This document shows positions 21,061-33,296 of a stretch of DNA of 64,000 nucleotides, in pieces (position 1 is the stretch's first letter; each line of letters begins with the position of its first letter). Source of the stretch: Patiria pectinifera (taxonomy: Eukaryota; Echinodermata; Asteroidea; Valvatida; Asterinidae). The DNA is taken from NCBI GenBank assembly GCA_029964075.1, contig CM057147.1, positions 15,149,513 to 15,213,512 of the forward strand. Direction: 5' to 3'. The notes below the pieces were generated by a model that worked only from the letters and a program-made list of their open reading frames with translations, ran no database searches and was not told where the DNA came from. A program made the translations under genes and the position numbers.

Positions 21061-22374
21061 GAAAGAACAAACAACAACCCAACAAATTTAAAACGGCAAA
21101 CCCAACAAACAATAAACAAATAACAACCCCCCCCAAAAAAAACCCACTAATTGTCATTGAAGAGGAAAGTGCAAGATGCCCAACTATATGGTGTACCGAA
21201 AATGCTTTGGCAGAGGCCAACAATCAGAAATTATGCACGAACGTTTATTTTCATAATTATACAGTTGGTTTTGTTTTCGAAACTTATATGCGCTATTGGT
21301 AATTTAAGTGGTAAAAATGACCGGTTGTCTAATGGCTATAACGGAATTTGAAGGCAAAGATCCTAAGCCGGATATACTTTCCTAAAATATCTGTGTACAC
21401 AGATTTTCCACTGAAGACTGAAATGATTTGCGTCTTAAAGACAAAAGTAATATTGGAGTAAAATAAACTGAATTGTTTTTGAAAATCCACTTCCAGTCAC
21501 CTAAATTCTGAGGAAGTCCTAATGAAAATGTAATATGAGTGAAGCATCCTGGTATGGGGTGAACAAACTGGAAGGCTTATTTCATTTACTTTCCCGAAAC
21601 ACTGAGAAAATCTTGAAAATGCCAATCTGCCTGTTCGTCAGTCTGTCTATAGCCGTCGCCTACGGCATCACGACCCTAGACTCAGGCCTATACCTTGCTG
21701 ATAAGACGTCATTGTCACAACGATGTACAGAAAGATATGCCTTGCTGGAGATTATTATCACACAGGCGAAACCGGAGAGAAAAAAAAATGAAACTCCAAT
21801 TTGACAACGACGTCCAACACCCGGCAAAAATATATGATCTAATTTCTTTCTGCCTTAGGCAACAAAAAAAAGTCACGCGTTGTTATTGAAGCTTGCAATC
21901 CGCTACTGCTATTTTCAGTGTTTGGGTGGAGAAAGAAAAAAACACATCCTTGACAAAAAGTGAGTATTGAATAGCGAGTTTGGACAATAAATTGACAGAT
22001 TAGGTTGTTGGTTGTGTATCGGTTCTATTGTGAATTCGTGCGTGCAGTGCAACGCGGGCACCAGCTGTTGTTTGCAACTTTGAATATCATGCTCGTAGGT
22101 AGGCTGTCGAACAGGCATGACTAAAACTTAGAGAAAAAACATAAATTAAAATGGATGGTTTATTTGCGCTCATCAATCTCGGTTTGTTTTAGATCCCGAA
22201 CAGGATTTATTTATGTCTTGTATTTTCATGTAACTTTTGCACCCATTATGTTATCAGTCATCTTTTATTTATTCCTTTCAGCATAATTTGTGGGGAATGA
22301 TTTGTCGATAATTTGTTTACATTTTAGTTTTGTCCCGTTAAGAACAATAAACATTATAATGCAAAGGTCCATAC
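21061..22374. other. Intergenic, no gene seen
   Basis: Mostly AT-rich. A frame at 21535-21804 (89 codons) has a hydrophobic segment near residues 33-45 but no recognisable family or supporting context, so I do not call it a gene. Confidence 0.4.
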
Positions 22375-22572
22375 CGGGCGCGGATCCGGATCCAGAGGGG
22401 GGGGGGATTCAGGGTCGAACCCCCCCCCCCTGCTCTGACACCAAAAACAAATTATAATTAACTGTGCTGCATAGCATTATTATGCCCGCCTATGTCCGCA
22501 ACAATCGGACATAACAAAAAATCTGATGGGTCTCCCCCCCCCCCCCTGCAAAAATTCCTGGATCCGCCACTG
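22375..22572. mobile_element. hAT-like MITE, GGCGGATCCAGG type
   Basis: The left end GGGCGCGGATCCGGATCCAG and the right end CCTGGATCCGCCACTG are inverted repeats, the common hAT-type signature. G and C tracts lie inside. An exact 8-bp duplication is not clear. Confidence 0.65.
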
Positions 22573-23879
22573 CATACTTAACTTAAGCACTGGGAAGCTT
22601 ATCTTTTTGGAAATAAGTGTATAGCTACAGGAAAACAATGGACTCGGTGTAAAACTCAAGAAATACAGACAAGTACAATGTTAACGTAAACCCATACAAA
22701 ACAACCCAACGGCATCTCGGCAAAATCATGACACAAAAACAAAAATACAAAAAAAACGATTGTTAAAGGAATGATGGGAAATTTAAATTGACTCAGATTG
22801 AACACACTCCCAACGTGCCCCACCCCTTAATCCACAAGTCAGCTCAGTTCCTTCTCACAATTAATAAGCAGTGACGACTTAGCAACGCCTAAATCCTCGT
22901 ACTTTTCTTCAATTATGTGACGTATCTTGTGTGTCCTATTTTTGTGTGTTCAATCCAGTTTTTCTTGTAATAATTACGTTGGTCAACGTTTGGTGCATCG
23001 ACAGGCTTGTCTGTGTCCTTTTTAATCTGTTTTCATATTTAAAAAAGAACAAGATTTGTTGAGCTATTTTGCGGATGTTTTCTTTTCGTCAAGCTTCTTC
23101 ACAAGCATCAACAAGTATTCGGAAAGTCTGACGATGTCTGATATTTTTTTTTGATAGACGGATAGTTATATCTTGTCAAATTAATTTTACTCTGAATATC
23201 AAAAGATGTACTACATGCAATGTACCGGATATCGCGCGTTCAAAGCCTACGCCTTTGATCTAATCTATTCCAATTGTTACATCGATGCCTTTTATTTATA
23301 GATATTGTTTAATTGATTGCTTGTTTATGAAGACGGGTTCTTAGACTGATCTGAACTGATACTGTCTTGATACATAATGAAATGTCTTCTGACAACATAG
23401 GAGAAGTAGGCCTATAGGTCTACCGTGTTTATAGGCTGAAAGCATTTCATATTTGTCATAGTGATTTTCCATGTTCTCTATGAATAAGGCAATGTCCAGA
23501 TGATATATTACAAAAAATCCGAAATGACGTATGAATGAAATTATTCAGTATTGGTCATATGTTTAATCCATTCATGACTATTCAAAACAATCTGATTTTT
23601 TAAAAAACATTTAGTGCAAGATATAGGCCTAGCATCTTCAAGTTGACTTTGGTCTAAATAAATTGAAAAGTGACTTCAACTTGTACTCTTTATTGTGTAA
23701 ATTCGCAGTATTTCGGTTATTGAACTCGATTCATATTAGTGGGACTACGCAAAAAACAACGAAAACATATCTGTCACTATGTTGGCTTGTAGGAATTAAA
23801 AGGTTCTTGACATTTGATCGTGCAACTAACCCATATTGAACTATTTGGTTGGCGGAAGCACATAGGCTATCATATCAGG
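22573..23879. other. Intergenic DNA upstream of the AUTS2-like gene
   Basis: AT-rich single-copy-looking sequence with no ORF of note. Distal promoter elements could lie here, but none is recognisable. Confidence 0.4.
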
Positions 23880-24189
23880 AAACGATAATAAACTCGATCG
23901 ATCATATAGTGCGCCCTCACTCGAGTGCTCGTGGCCATCCGCAGAAGAAAAAAAATAGTTCACTGGTACCCGACTTCCTCAATGCAAGATGGATCGGGAA
24001 ACGGAGCACCAACTCATGAAAGGGAAGAGGAGTGTTTTCCTATTGGATCAACGTACGGTCGAGTTTTGATCGAAAAATACCCCGGAATCTGCCAGATTTT
24101 CAGCCGTTTTGGGGGCCTGAATTCCCGGATTTCCCCCACCGAAGGCGTGGGTGATTCGTTGGGCTTCCACCGAGCACGGTTTTCGGGCC
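23880..24189 (+). promoter_or_regulatory. 5' UTR and probable promoter-proximal region of the AUTS2-like gene
   Basis: This stretch is richer in G+C and CpG than the AT-rich DNA before it and leads directly into the Kozak-type ATG at 24190. An inverted CCAAT box (ATTGG) lies at 24042-24046. No TATA box is obvious at a fixed distance. ATGs in another frame at 23925 and near 23983 open an upstream reading frame that runs to 24296 and so overlaps the start of the main ORF. The transcription start is not determinable from sequence alone. Confidence 0.5.
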
Positions 24190-24477
24190 ATGGAGAACGA
24201 GCAGAAGAAACGCTCGCAGCGAAATCGGCGGCGCGAACGGGCGCAGGAGCTCAAGCAGAGACAACAAATGCAAATGTTGCAGAACGGGGAGAATAAATCG
24301 CAGGATAATGGGGGCAGTGGGGATGATGACGACGACGGACCCCCACCCCCACGGGGCCCCAGGGAGAGGACAAGACACCGGCCCAAGAAGAGAAAGAGCT
24401 CACGGTCTAGCTCGAATGATGAGGATATAATTGATGGCTTTGCAATCTCCAGTTTTACCACGTTGGACGCATTGGAG
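24190..24477 (+). CDS. AUTS2: AUTS2/fibrosin-family protein, first coding exon (96 codons), rest of gene beyond window
   Basis: ATG at 24190 has an excellent context (GGCCATGG), and the exon ends at a GTAAGT donor at 24478 in phase 0. Residues 6-24 are rich in Lys/Arg/Gln, 45-49 are five Asp, 51-54 four Pro, 55-72 a basic Arg/Lys patch likely to be a nuclear signal, followed by a Ser-rich run. The diagnostic block is residues 78-96, EDIIDGFAISSFTTLDALE, which matches the end of exon 1 in vertebrate AUTS2, FBRS and FBRSL1, including the exon boundary. Family knowledge: AUTS2 proteins join a non-canonical PRC1 complex that activates transcription, and they act in neural development. The invertebrate gene may be the single pre-duplication orthologue, so AUTS2, FBRS and FBRSL1 cannot be told apart here. 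The next exon is not found in the following 39.5 kb. Confidence 0.88.
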
Positions 24478-25047
24478 GTAAGTCAACTCGGTCAATTTTG
24501 TGTCAATTTGACTTTGTTTATTGAGTTTATTACTTAAACCTTTCCGCCAGCCAACAATGTAGTTTAAATGCCTTATTGTAAACAAATTAGACCCTATATG
24601 CATTTGGTCTGTAGACCCGTTAGACGCAATGTATAGGCCTACTCGTATCCAATTTCTTCAGCATTTTCTGACTTGCGCATTTCACCAACAGGCGACACAG
24701 TTAAGTTCCTTGAAATTATTTGTAGAACACTAAACCCCTTGAATGAAAAGTGAAGGTAATGCGTCAATGATCCTTTGATGCCAACAAAAATCAGTAGGTA
24801 TGAAAAATTATTATTTTTGCTTGAAAACAAGAAAGGAACTCTCCTTTGGCAATTTCCAAATCAATATTTCTGTGATTTGAAAAGAATGCGGTCATTTAGT
24901 AGGCTAAACCGATTGTTGGTCTTTTCTAACTTATTATATTAACCACTTTCCGGTATACAATTTGAAACTACATTTATATTTATGTTGGGTGCAATCGGTC
25001 GAAAGCCTCCAGAATTGTGAATTAATAGAACGAAAAGGTGTTTGATT

Positions 25048-25125
25048 GGTGGCAGCTCGATCGACCGATAGTGTCATGATTGACCGATAGCGCAGCGCGA
25101 TCGACCAATGGCGCACATCGACTGA
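25048..25125 (+). repeat. Short degenerate repeat of GATCGACCGATAGCGC words
   Basis: Three consecutive variants of about 22-24 bp (CGATCGACCGATAGTG, GATTGACCGATAGCGC, GATCGACCAATGGCGC), followed by CATCGACTGAACGCGCC. They lie 570 bp inside intron 1 and include a CCAAT box. Confidence 0.5.
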
Positions 25126-25870
25126 ACGCGCCAAACATTTATATCTGTAGTTAATCTTGAAGTTCACTTGATTGAAAAATGTTCCCATAATATAACTTTC
25201 ATTTTGTTTGATCTCAGTTCTTGACGTTTTTGCCAACACACAGTATATTTTGTCAGCAGTTGTCTATGGGGTCTAGAAAGCTTGGTTGTTTATTTTTTGC
25301 AGTGTGGAAAAAAAAGGCATTTTTTTCCCCTCCTTAAAACTTTCAAGACCAAAACATTGAATTACTGGTTAATTTTTATTTTTTTACTTTATTTTCAAAA
25401 AGTAGGTCCCTAAAGTTAGACCTAATTATTTGAAGTCTTGTGAAATGTTTTTTTTCCCCTAACATTTTCAGTGTGAGCCTAGCGGTGTTTGACAAATTTA
25501 TACAGATAATATTCCCAAATTTGTTATGCACACTAATGTATCAATGAACACATGATGCAGCTTATAACTAAACACTGCCAAAATCAGGAACAAAGAAACT
25601 AGATTTAATTTATTGAAAATATGCAGTACTTATGATGCGATCAGAATTTTGATTGATGTGCATAGACGCATCAGCCAGGAGGTACATATGTATGCACACA
25701 GTACATGTATTGTACTGAAATTGTATTCAGAACATCTGTATTGAATTTGTCATGCATGAGCAATAGGGTAATACTGGCTTTATATATTTGCTCAGAATAT
25801 AATTAGTTCGCTGTTGAGGTTGACACGCTCTATGCAAGTCTGCAACTGTACACTGCACTTATTTCTGTTC

Positions 25871-25913
25871 AGGAGGGGTGGGGTGTGTGTGGGGTGGGGG
25901 AGGGGGGAGGGTT
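25871..25913 (+). other. G-quadruplex-prone G-rich run
   Basis: At least six runs of three or more G within 43 bp on the sense strand of intron 1, separated by one to eight bases. It also ends GAGGGTTAGG, which looks telomere-like by chance. Confidence 0.6.
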
Positions 25914-26687
25914 AGGTTTTGAATGATGCACTTTGTTGGACACTGGTTGCAATCAAAGTTTGTCCTTCTACCTGTGGGGGTCTCTTATGTTTGTTGGATC
26001 AAATATTGATACTTCATTGTGTGCTGCTTATACAGTGTTATCAATGTACAGAACAAGAGCGCGATTAATTGATTGATTTATTTTGCTTGATTGGGTTTTT
26101 AACTCCGTGCTCATAATGAACCCAAAGAATGTAGTTTAGGGTCTACGTTCTTATAACAATAACATACAATCTGAGTATTTACAACACGTACATAGTCCCT
26201 GTGTAAAATGCACCTTTTTTACACAGACTGGGACCTGGAGTGCTCTAAAACGTGCACAACTAAATCAGGCCAACTTAACTCACTCTTCAGCCAGCAAATT
26301 TCTCAAAAAAATTCCATTGGGCAAAGAAAGGGTCCTCAGTATTTCACCAACCAAGTTTGCAGACTCAGTACAATTTTTAAAGGAGACTTTTCTTCAATGT
26401 TTTGCACATGAGAGGGAAGTCAAGTGATTTCAAAATGAGGCTAAACACTAGACTGGTACAGGTCCAACCATGGTCCTACAATTTGAAAAGACTGACCTCT
26501 TCATTCAGTGTCATTAGTCTGGTGGCTGACTGTGGAGAAATGTGTAGTAAATAGGGAGTAGTTCCCGGTTCATGCCACACGTTTCTTTTGACACAGTTGA
26601 TTGATGCGGTACTGAAGCGGTGTTGGACTGGTTGTTTCAGGTGCCAGTGTATTTTCTTGTATTGCATGTTTCAATACCTGAAGTTTA

Positions 26688-26717
26688 GGGACTCTCATAC
26701 ATAGTGCTGAGAGTCCC
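26688..26717. repeat. Perfect 10-bp hairpin GGGACTCTCA
   Basis: Arms at 26688-26697 and 26708-26717 are exactly complementary, with a 10-nt loop. It sits just before a stretch (26750-26990) that shares GAGTGAAAT-type words with 34870-35090. Confidence 0.5.
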
Positions 26718-26998
26718 AAATTTTTGGACTACTTCTTTACCCTACTTACCCCACTTCCATCAGAATTCACACCCATGGAGCTACCTTCTTACTTCCAAAG
26801 AGTGACAGTTTGCCCTATTTGAGTGAAAAGCCACTCAACCTGAATGAATCCAAGGACAAGACATTTTGAGTGAAATTCAGTCCATGGAAAAGATAAGAGT
26901 TTTGACTGGAGTTTCTACAAAAGCAATTCTTTTTCAAAGTATTACAATTTTCAAAGTAAATTTTATCTCTAAATTGTCTAGTTCCTACATGCAGTTTC

Positions 26999-27269
26999 AA
27001 AACCCTAACCCTGCTGAATCCAACAGGATTCAATGATGTCATATATCCCATGGAGCCTGTTGGATTGAGCAGTAAACCCCTTGTGTACATTCCTGATGCA
27101 AAATGTTGGATTCAGCAGGCAACTGAACTGCATTATAACGCCATGTTGGACTCCGTTGGATTCAGCAGACAACTGAAAATAAAGCACAGTAAATTGAGCA
27201 GGAAACTCCGGTTGGACTCTGTTGGATTTAGCAGGGTAGTCCTGAGGAACTACTGGGGATTAGGGTTAA
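26999..27269. mobile_element. Telomere-like-end element (copy B) with TTGGATTCAGCAG words
   Basis: Starts AACCCTAACCCTGCTG and ends GGGATTAGGGTTAA. TGTTGGATTCAGCAG-type words occur about seven times in both orientations. An inverted relative is at 40499-40777. Confidence 0.72.
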
Positions 27270-30200
27270 AAGAATTGAGAGAGTTCTTAATTTAAATGGG
27301 AAGTGAGTTTCAATTATCAGTGTACAGACAAGGTGCCACGGGATTACACAGCACAAAGCTTTCTTTCAAACATGTCGCCGGAGTTGAGGTTACAATAATA
27401 TTGGGACAGTCACAACTTGTAAGATATGTACATGAGTAGTGGTACCACATCTTGTTACAACAAGGAAAAGAAGTGCCTGTTAACAGACAGTGTTTCTACA
27501 TTGACCAGGGTTAACCTACTGAATACTGGGGAGACACCGCTGGGCACATTTCCAGCAGCCACCCCACTGCGCAAGCTTCTAGTTGACCCTCAGGCAATCT
27601 GGCCTTGGTAGTGAGAATGAATGGACCAGGCTAAGAATTAATAACCTTTGTAACGAAGTTAGCTTCCACTGCAGTTCTATAGTCATTGACTTATCATTAT
27701 TGTCCGTGAGAAAATTTTGAAACCTGTTTGAGATGGGGGGGGGGGTGGGGGTTGGAAATAACAAGTAGAATGCGGAGTGTATTTGACCTAGTTACCAACC
27801 CCTAGCCAAGCCTGACCCACCCCGCCTATCCCCACACCATGATACCTGCATTACTCAATTAATATTGATACAATAATTTTGAAGTTTCTGGCAATGAAAC
27901 TGTTTATGAATTAGAACAAGAACAGAAGTGAATGTGCAAAAGTTAAAGAAAAGAAGAACAAAAACCGCTCGTAAACAAACTGCGATGTTATAGTTATGGG
28001 CCCTGTTCTAAAAAAATTTCAATTTTTAAGTTATTATGTACTACATGTACATGTAGTTAGTGATGTTTAGAACCAGCAGGAATGTTGGGGATAGAGGGCG
28101 GGGTTTGGAATTTTTTTTGGGGGGGGGAGGAAATTGAGTCATAATGACGATGAAAAGTACAAAAGGCAACGGGAAAGTAAAGGCAGTCACCATGTCAACC
28201 ACGATGCACCATGTGCTCAACAGTGTTGATTCACATAGCATCAACTGATATTTTTTTTAACCAAAAGATACCGTTCAAAATTGCATTAAAAAATAAGGTC
28301 ATCAGAAATAAAAGAAGACTGGTTCAGTAGGCTGAAACGCTCTACGGACAAAAAAACGAAAGAGTCGCTCTAAAATGTAACATGCCGTATAATCATATTA
28401 AAGTATTTTCTGATATAAGACTTGAAGTTTCGCATGGTGAGGATAGCATAGCAATAAGATTAAGTTTAGGGTTGCACCATGTAACAAATCTCTTTTGTGA
28501 CCTTGTGAGGTGCTGAAAAGAACCGTTGAAAATATTGGCACATAAAAGGAACATGTTTAAGGAGAGCACATTAAACTTGTACTTTTTATATTCAGACACT
28601 GGAACAGGTCATGGAAAAAAATAACAAAAGCAAACCTTTCAGACCAGTTGAGTCATTACAAAACATTCATGTAATGATGTTAATAACAATTTCAGTGACA
28701 TGTCATTTTCTTTCTTTTCATTCGATCAACCACAGGAAATGAGCCTGCATCCTGTAAACATTCTCACAGAAGAAAAGATCGTTGGGGCTTTCCAACTTTG
28801 GATCTAGAATAATGATTTCATCGGTTTGAATCCGCTTTATAAAAACCAGTGGCCAACATAAAAAGTAGTGGAAATTCACCATATTGCACGGCTGAAACAA
28901 GCTTGTTCTGATGGAAGTGGGGCAATCAAAGTATAGTCCCCAATTATTCATTTTTACTTTAATGAGGTGTTTCCTATAATAGTTTGGTCTGTTTCGTCTG
29001 AATTCCGGAAAACATTAAAGTTTGTTGACATTGCCAACTATTTAAAATTGCCCACTCTTACAACGTTTTTGTAATCTAGTTAGCAATTATTTTAAAAGAA
29101 AATAATCCAAATCAATTATTTTAAAAGAAAACAAAAAGCATGTTAGTTTCCTGCCTCTATATTGATCTTGTCTTTAATGAGTCTTTCTTGTCAATATATG
29201 CCTTCCATCTTTCCTTTTTAATGATGAATTCACCGTTCATCCTGCAGACTACGATGCCAAGAATTGACGAGCTAGTTCTAGTTAATGACTGTACCATGAC
29301 CGTGCCCCACATTCACATCTTACCAATGGAACATCAGAAAAGAAATCCTAAAAACAATGTATGTCAATATTTACTTTATTGAGAGGTTGGAGAAATCAGA
29401 GATTTCATAATCCTGTTATCCTAAAATAAATTTCAAACCAAATATCGGTTATCCGATTTCACTGGAAGTTCCAGTTCAGGTCACAGTCATGCCAGCCAAA
29501 AGTGACGAGTGAGGTGCCGCATGGGATGCTGTCCATGATGATGATTGGATATAGTGCAGGTTTGCAGGATTCAATGACCACTAAACCTTGACAAAAGAGC
29601 TGTAATGTTCAAACAATGAGTGGGAACACCCAGATCAGATGAATGGGCCTGGTTATTCATACAAGACGACAACTAGCGAGTGAATGCAGTTCGAATCAGA
29701 AACCATGGAGCAAATTGGGGGATGTTCCTGTTGTTTTCTGTAGCCTGTGCCACACAAACAAGTACATGTACCAAGTGGTACAACCCACGGAGGCTGGGTA
29801 GCAGCGAGGCCGGGTAACGTGTGAAGACGGCTATACGGCACCGTCCGTGCACCCGGGCCGTACCGGTACCTCAAGAGTACAGAAAACGAAAAGGAATGGG
29901 GCGTGATCTAATATGCAAAAAGTATGCAAATTAGACGCATGTGCAACAGTGTTTGCAAAACTGGTCTTCGAATGCAAAGCTGTAATACTTGCAAAGCTGT
30001 AATACTTGAGTTGTATGAATACAATATATGGCCGAGTAAAGTGTCCACCAACCAACCAACATAAGCAGCTCAAGCCCACGGCCGTGGGAAAAATAAAAGT
30101 CCTAATTGATTTAGGTTAGTTTCGAATATGCGGTTTCCAAATTAAAAAACCAAATAGTGGAATTCAACCCGAATTTTGAAAAATCCAGATTTTAATCTCA

Positions 30201-31333
30201 TCTCTAAAATACGTTGATTTGGATTTAGCTTAGAAGAAAGCAACCAGGAAAATAGGCGTTTAGACTGTTTTCCTCAAATTAAGTAGAAAACAGGATGAAA
30301 TTTGAAGTCTCTGTTTATGCACTGATGACATTTTCCGAATCTTTGGCATGACTTCGTTTGGACAAAAAAAGAAAAAAAAAGGTTAAGGTAATGTCGGCGC
30401 TGAATGTCACGCCTCGGGGTATGTACGCACATCATTCAATTGCAGGATTTACAAGTGACTTGTCATTCGTTCACAATAAAAGGGCTAAGTTGCAAAAAGT
30501 TCATTGCATATGCCGCGGCAGTATAGGCAGAGTTGTTGAAATGCGACACTATTGATAAGAGGCAATAAATACGTCTAGTTTTTTCCTTTGAAAGTCCAGT
30601 TTTATTGCAGATCTTTTGTAAGACACTAGGATATTCATATCGCAAAGTGAAGTATGTAAGTTGGTTAAGTCAGCATGGGTGCGAATTGAGTTTTAGTAAT
30701 TGTACAATATTCCGTTTAGTTCATTATGTATATTGTGCTGTTCCTTAATAGAAAAGAAAAAAAAAAGCGAATTTGTGGAAGAGGATATATTTGGTTGATG
30801 TTATGGAAAGTTTGTAGATCTTTAGATAAACACAAAGAGACACAGCAATTAAAATTCTGCCCGGTATATAAATCACAGGAAGTGGTTTGCTTGTTTGGCT
30901 AATCAACGAAACAGGTTTGCCTCCCTTTGCAGAATTGGATTACCGCAACACTTGTAAAGGGCTTGGAAGCCCCTATTTATTGGGGGTGTCCTATTGTCCG
31001 AGTCACCAACAACCTTTTTGGCTTTGCCTTCCACTATTATCACTCAAAGCTTTGTGTGTATTTTGTGTGGGGCTTTTTTTTCTTCTTTGGCTTAGGGCTT
31101 AAGTAAGTGGCGTTCATACTGAGTTACCAAGGCAGTGTAGAATGAAGGGGTTGGCATTCCAGTAAAGTGCAGGACACATTAGTCATCCAGTAAGCGATCC
31201 TTACTAGTCCAATTTGTCAAATTTGTTGGACATTTGTTTTTCAAGGGGGGGGGGATTTTGTTGTTGGGACTAAAAAAGAGGAGATTTTTTTCCTCACAAA
31301 TAATTGCTGTTTTTTTTCATGGGTTTAGTCTTT
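27270..31333. other. Intron 1 stretch with no gene seen
   Basis: Four kilobases of AT-rich sequence with G tracts near 27736 and 28120 and no repeated family that I could match elsewhere in the window. This relatively insertion-free segment is a place to look for conserved non-coding elements. Confidence 0.4.
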
Positions 31334-31553
31334 TAATAACCCTAAGCTCCCCAACTCCATCAAAATCCATCCCCCATGTTGGTGGCTTTTGGGGGACTTG
31401 GTCCTGCAGGCCTGGTGTGACTAATTTTGATGGAGTTTGATGGACTTGGGCCTGGAGGCCTAAAGCAAAGCATGCATTGGAAACAGTGTGATTGATGGAT
31501 TTTGACGGACTTGGTCCAGTACTTAGTAAAAGACAGTAGGGAGTTAGAGTTAA
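31334..31553. mobile_element. Diverged telomere-like-end element (copy H)
   Basis: Starts TTAATAACCCTAAG and ends GAGTTAGAGTTAA. Words CCATCAAAATCCATC and TTTGATGGACTTGG repeat inside. Confidence 0.55.
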
Positions 31554-33174
31554 TTGTCAGTAGTAATTTTTAGTAAAACATCTTAATTGTCACCCAAGAT
31601 CTACGTAAAATCACTAGACAAAATTACATGATATAAATAAGCCCACAAATACCGGTACATCAATTTTAACCACCCAAATTGGCCAACTAAATAATTGGAA
31701 TTTTTGTGGTAGGGTTGGTGCAATTAAATCTGACAAACCATGCTTGCTATACATGCTTCCTTTTTCTTCACGCTCATAACAAACATGCTTTAGGGGGATG
31801 TGTGACCTTACTTACTGTGCGCTGTGCATGATTTTTTCAAGGATGATTTTCAATCATTATTTCCACATGTATGAAAGTCCTTACTGCAAGAAGGCAGTAA
31901 ATGTGGAGCCCACATTACTAATCAGGCAGCTGTTCATACACTGTATTCAGGCTTGTCATAATTGCTCCCTAAAATGTATTACAATGTGTTACTACAGTAC
32001 TACATTGTAATACTTTGTACCCAAGTATGTACATAGTATTACATTGTAACACTAATTGTATACAGGCCATGGTCAACTGCTATATTTACTGATCAAATCA
32101 TGAATTTGTGTGAACATGTCGTGGTTTTTTTCATATCTTATCTGTTCCATTCCTTTGTTTGGAAAAAAAAATCACAAGCTGCTTGGAATGTCATCAGCAA
32201 TGGAAAACGGAGGTAAAACTGGGCAAGTGAATACTAAAAACATATTAAAAACCTGCAGTTGTTTGCCGCCAATTGTGCGTAGTTCTCATTTAATTAACTT
32301 CCTCTCTGGTCATAAAAAGCGTTTGGTAATTATCAGGAGAGAGAGAGAAAAAAATGAGCAGTAAGCGGGCAGGTTTTTCAGCCCTCATAATATGTAAGTG
32401 ATGACCCATAAATTGAGTGGTGCGTTCACTGGAAACTATAATATATTGAAACACACTGCATAGCAAGGTCATCATTGAGTGGTTGTGGATTGGTCCTGTG
32501 AGGAGATTGTAATGTCCATTATTACATTGCCTACTGTTTATCAAACGGCCTGTTTGCTTTGGTCTTGGGGTCAGTGTTGATTCAGTCCTGATGGTCTACT
32601 TATTAAAACACACTGTATTAGGGAGGGGGGGAGGAGGACTGGTGTAGTTAACCAATAGATGAATTGACTTCAAACGATGAAATTGGCATCTAGTGACAGT
32701 GGTCACGTTTCACTAACAAATTGTCCCACCAATTATTTTTTTAAGTGTCGGTTGTTCATTCAACTCTTGTTTCAAAAATTTAGCGGCTTTTTCCTGGATG
32801 TGCATGGAGGACTGAGGATACAAGTATGTAGAGTATTTGAATGTCACACTAAACCCTGTCACTTGGATGTTGGTACAAAATTTTCATGATTTGGACTAGA
32901 ATCTCAGTTATTAAATCAGTCTGGGCATGCGTTTCTTCAACAAGTGTGCCTTCCTTGGAATAGATTGCAGATGCAAAACCTGATCGGAAAAAGAGGAATC
33001 TAGAACCAATAAGGGCTGTCCCAAATACTATAACTATTATTTATTAAAAATTATTCAAAAAACCCCAAAAAACTACACACACAAAAAGAGCTACATACAC
33101 ACAGGACTGTGATGTTATGTTATCGTAACGTTGCGGGACAGTTTTTTGTCGGGTGCTACTTTTTCGTCTGTATG
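31554..33174. other. Intron 1 stretch with no gene seen
   Basis: AT-rich sequence. A 12-bp inverted pair GTATTACAATGT (31976-31987 with 32002-32013) sits within a run of ATTACATTGTAA variants. A G tract lies near 32623-32633. Confidence 0.4.
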
Positions 33175-33266
33175 ATGTGACTGTTGGTGATTAGCCTGTG
33201 TAAAAGGCAAGAAGAGGATTGATTTTTTTGACTGTTTGTGACTGTTCAAACAGCAGGAGGGTCAAA
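33175..33266 (+). mobile_element. TGACTG-word element, 3' fragment
   Basis: Matches only the right part of 63462-63791 (ACTGTTGGTGATTAGCCTGT through CAGCAGGAGGGT). The TTAA end is mutated to TCAA. Confidence 0.6.
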
Positions 33267-33296
33267 TTATGTTAAGGAGAATACACAAGAAAGTTT

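Noticed and set aside
21535..21804. Small secreted-type protein upstream of AUTS2
   Set aside because: There is a hydrophobic patch, but it is not at the N-terminus, the frame is short and no splice or promoter context supports it.
24048..24461. 137-codon minus-strand frame
   Set aside because: Antisense of the AUTS2 first exon; Ser/Leu-rich composition is explained by the sense codons.
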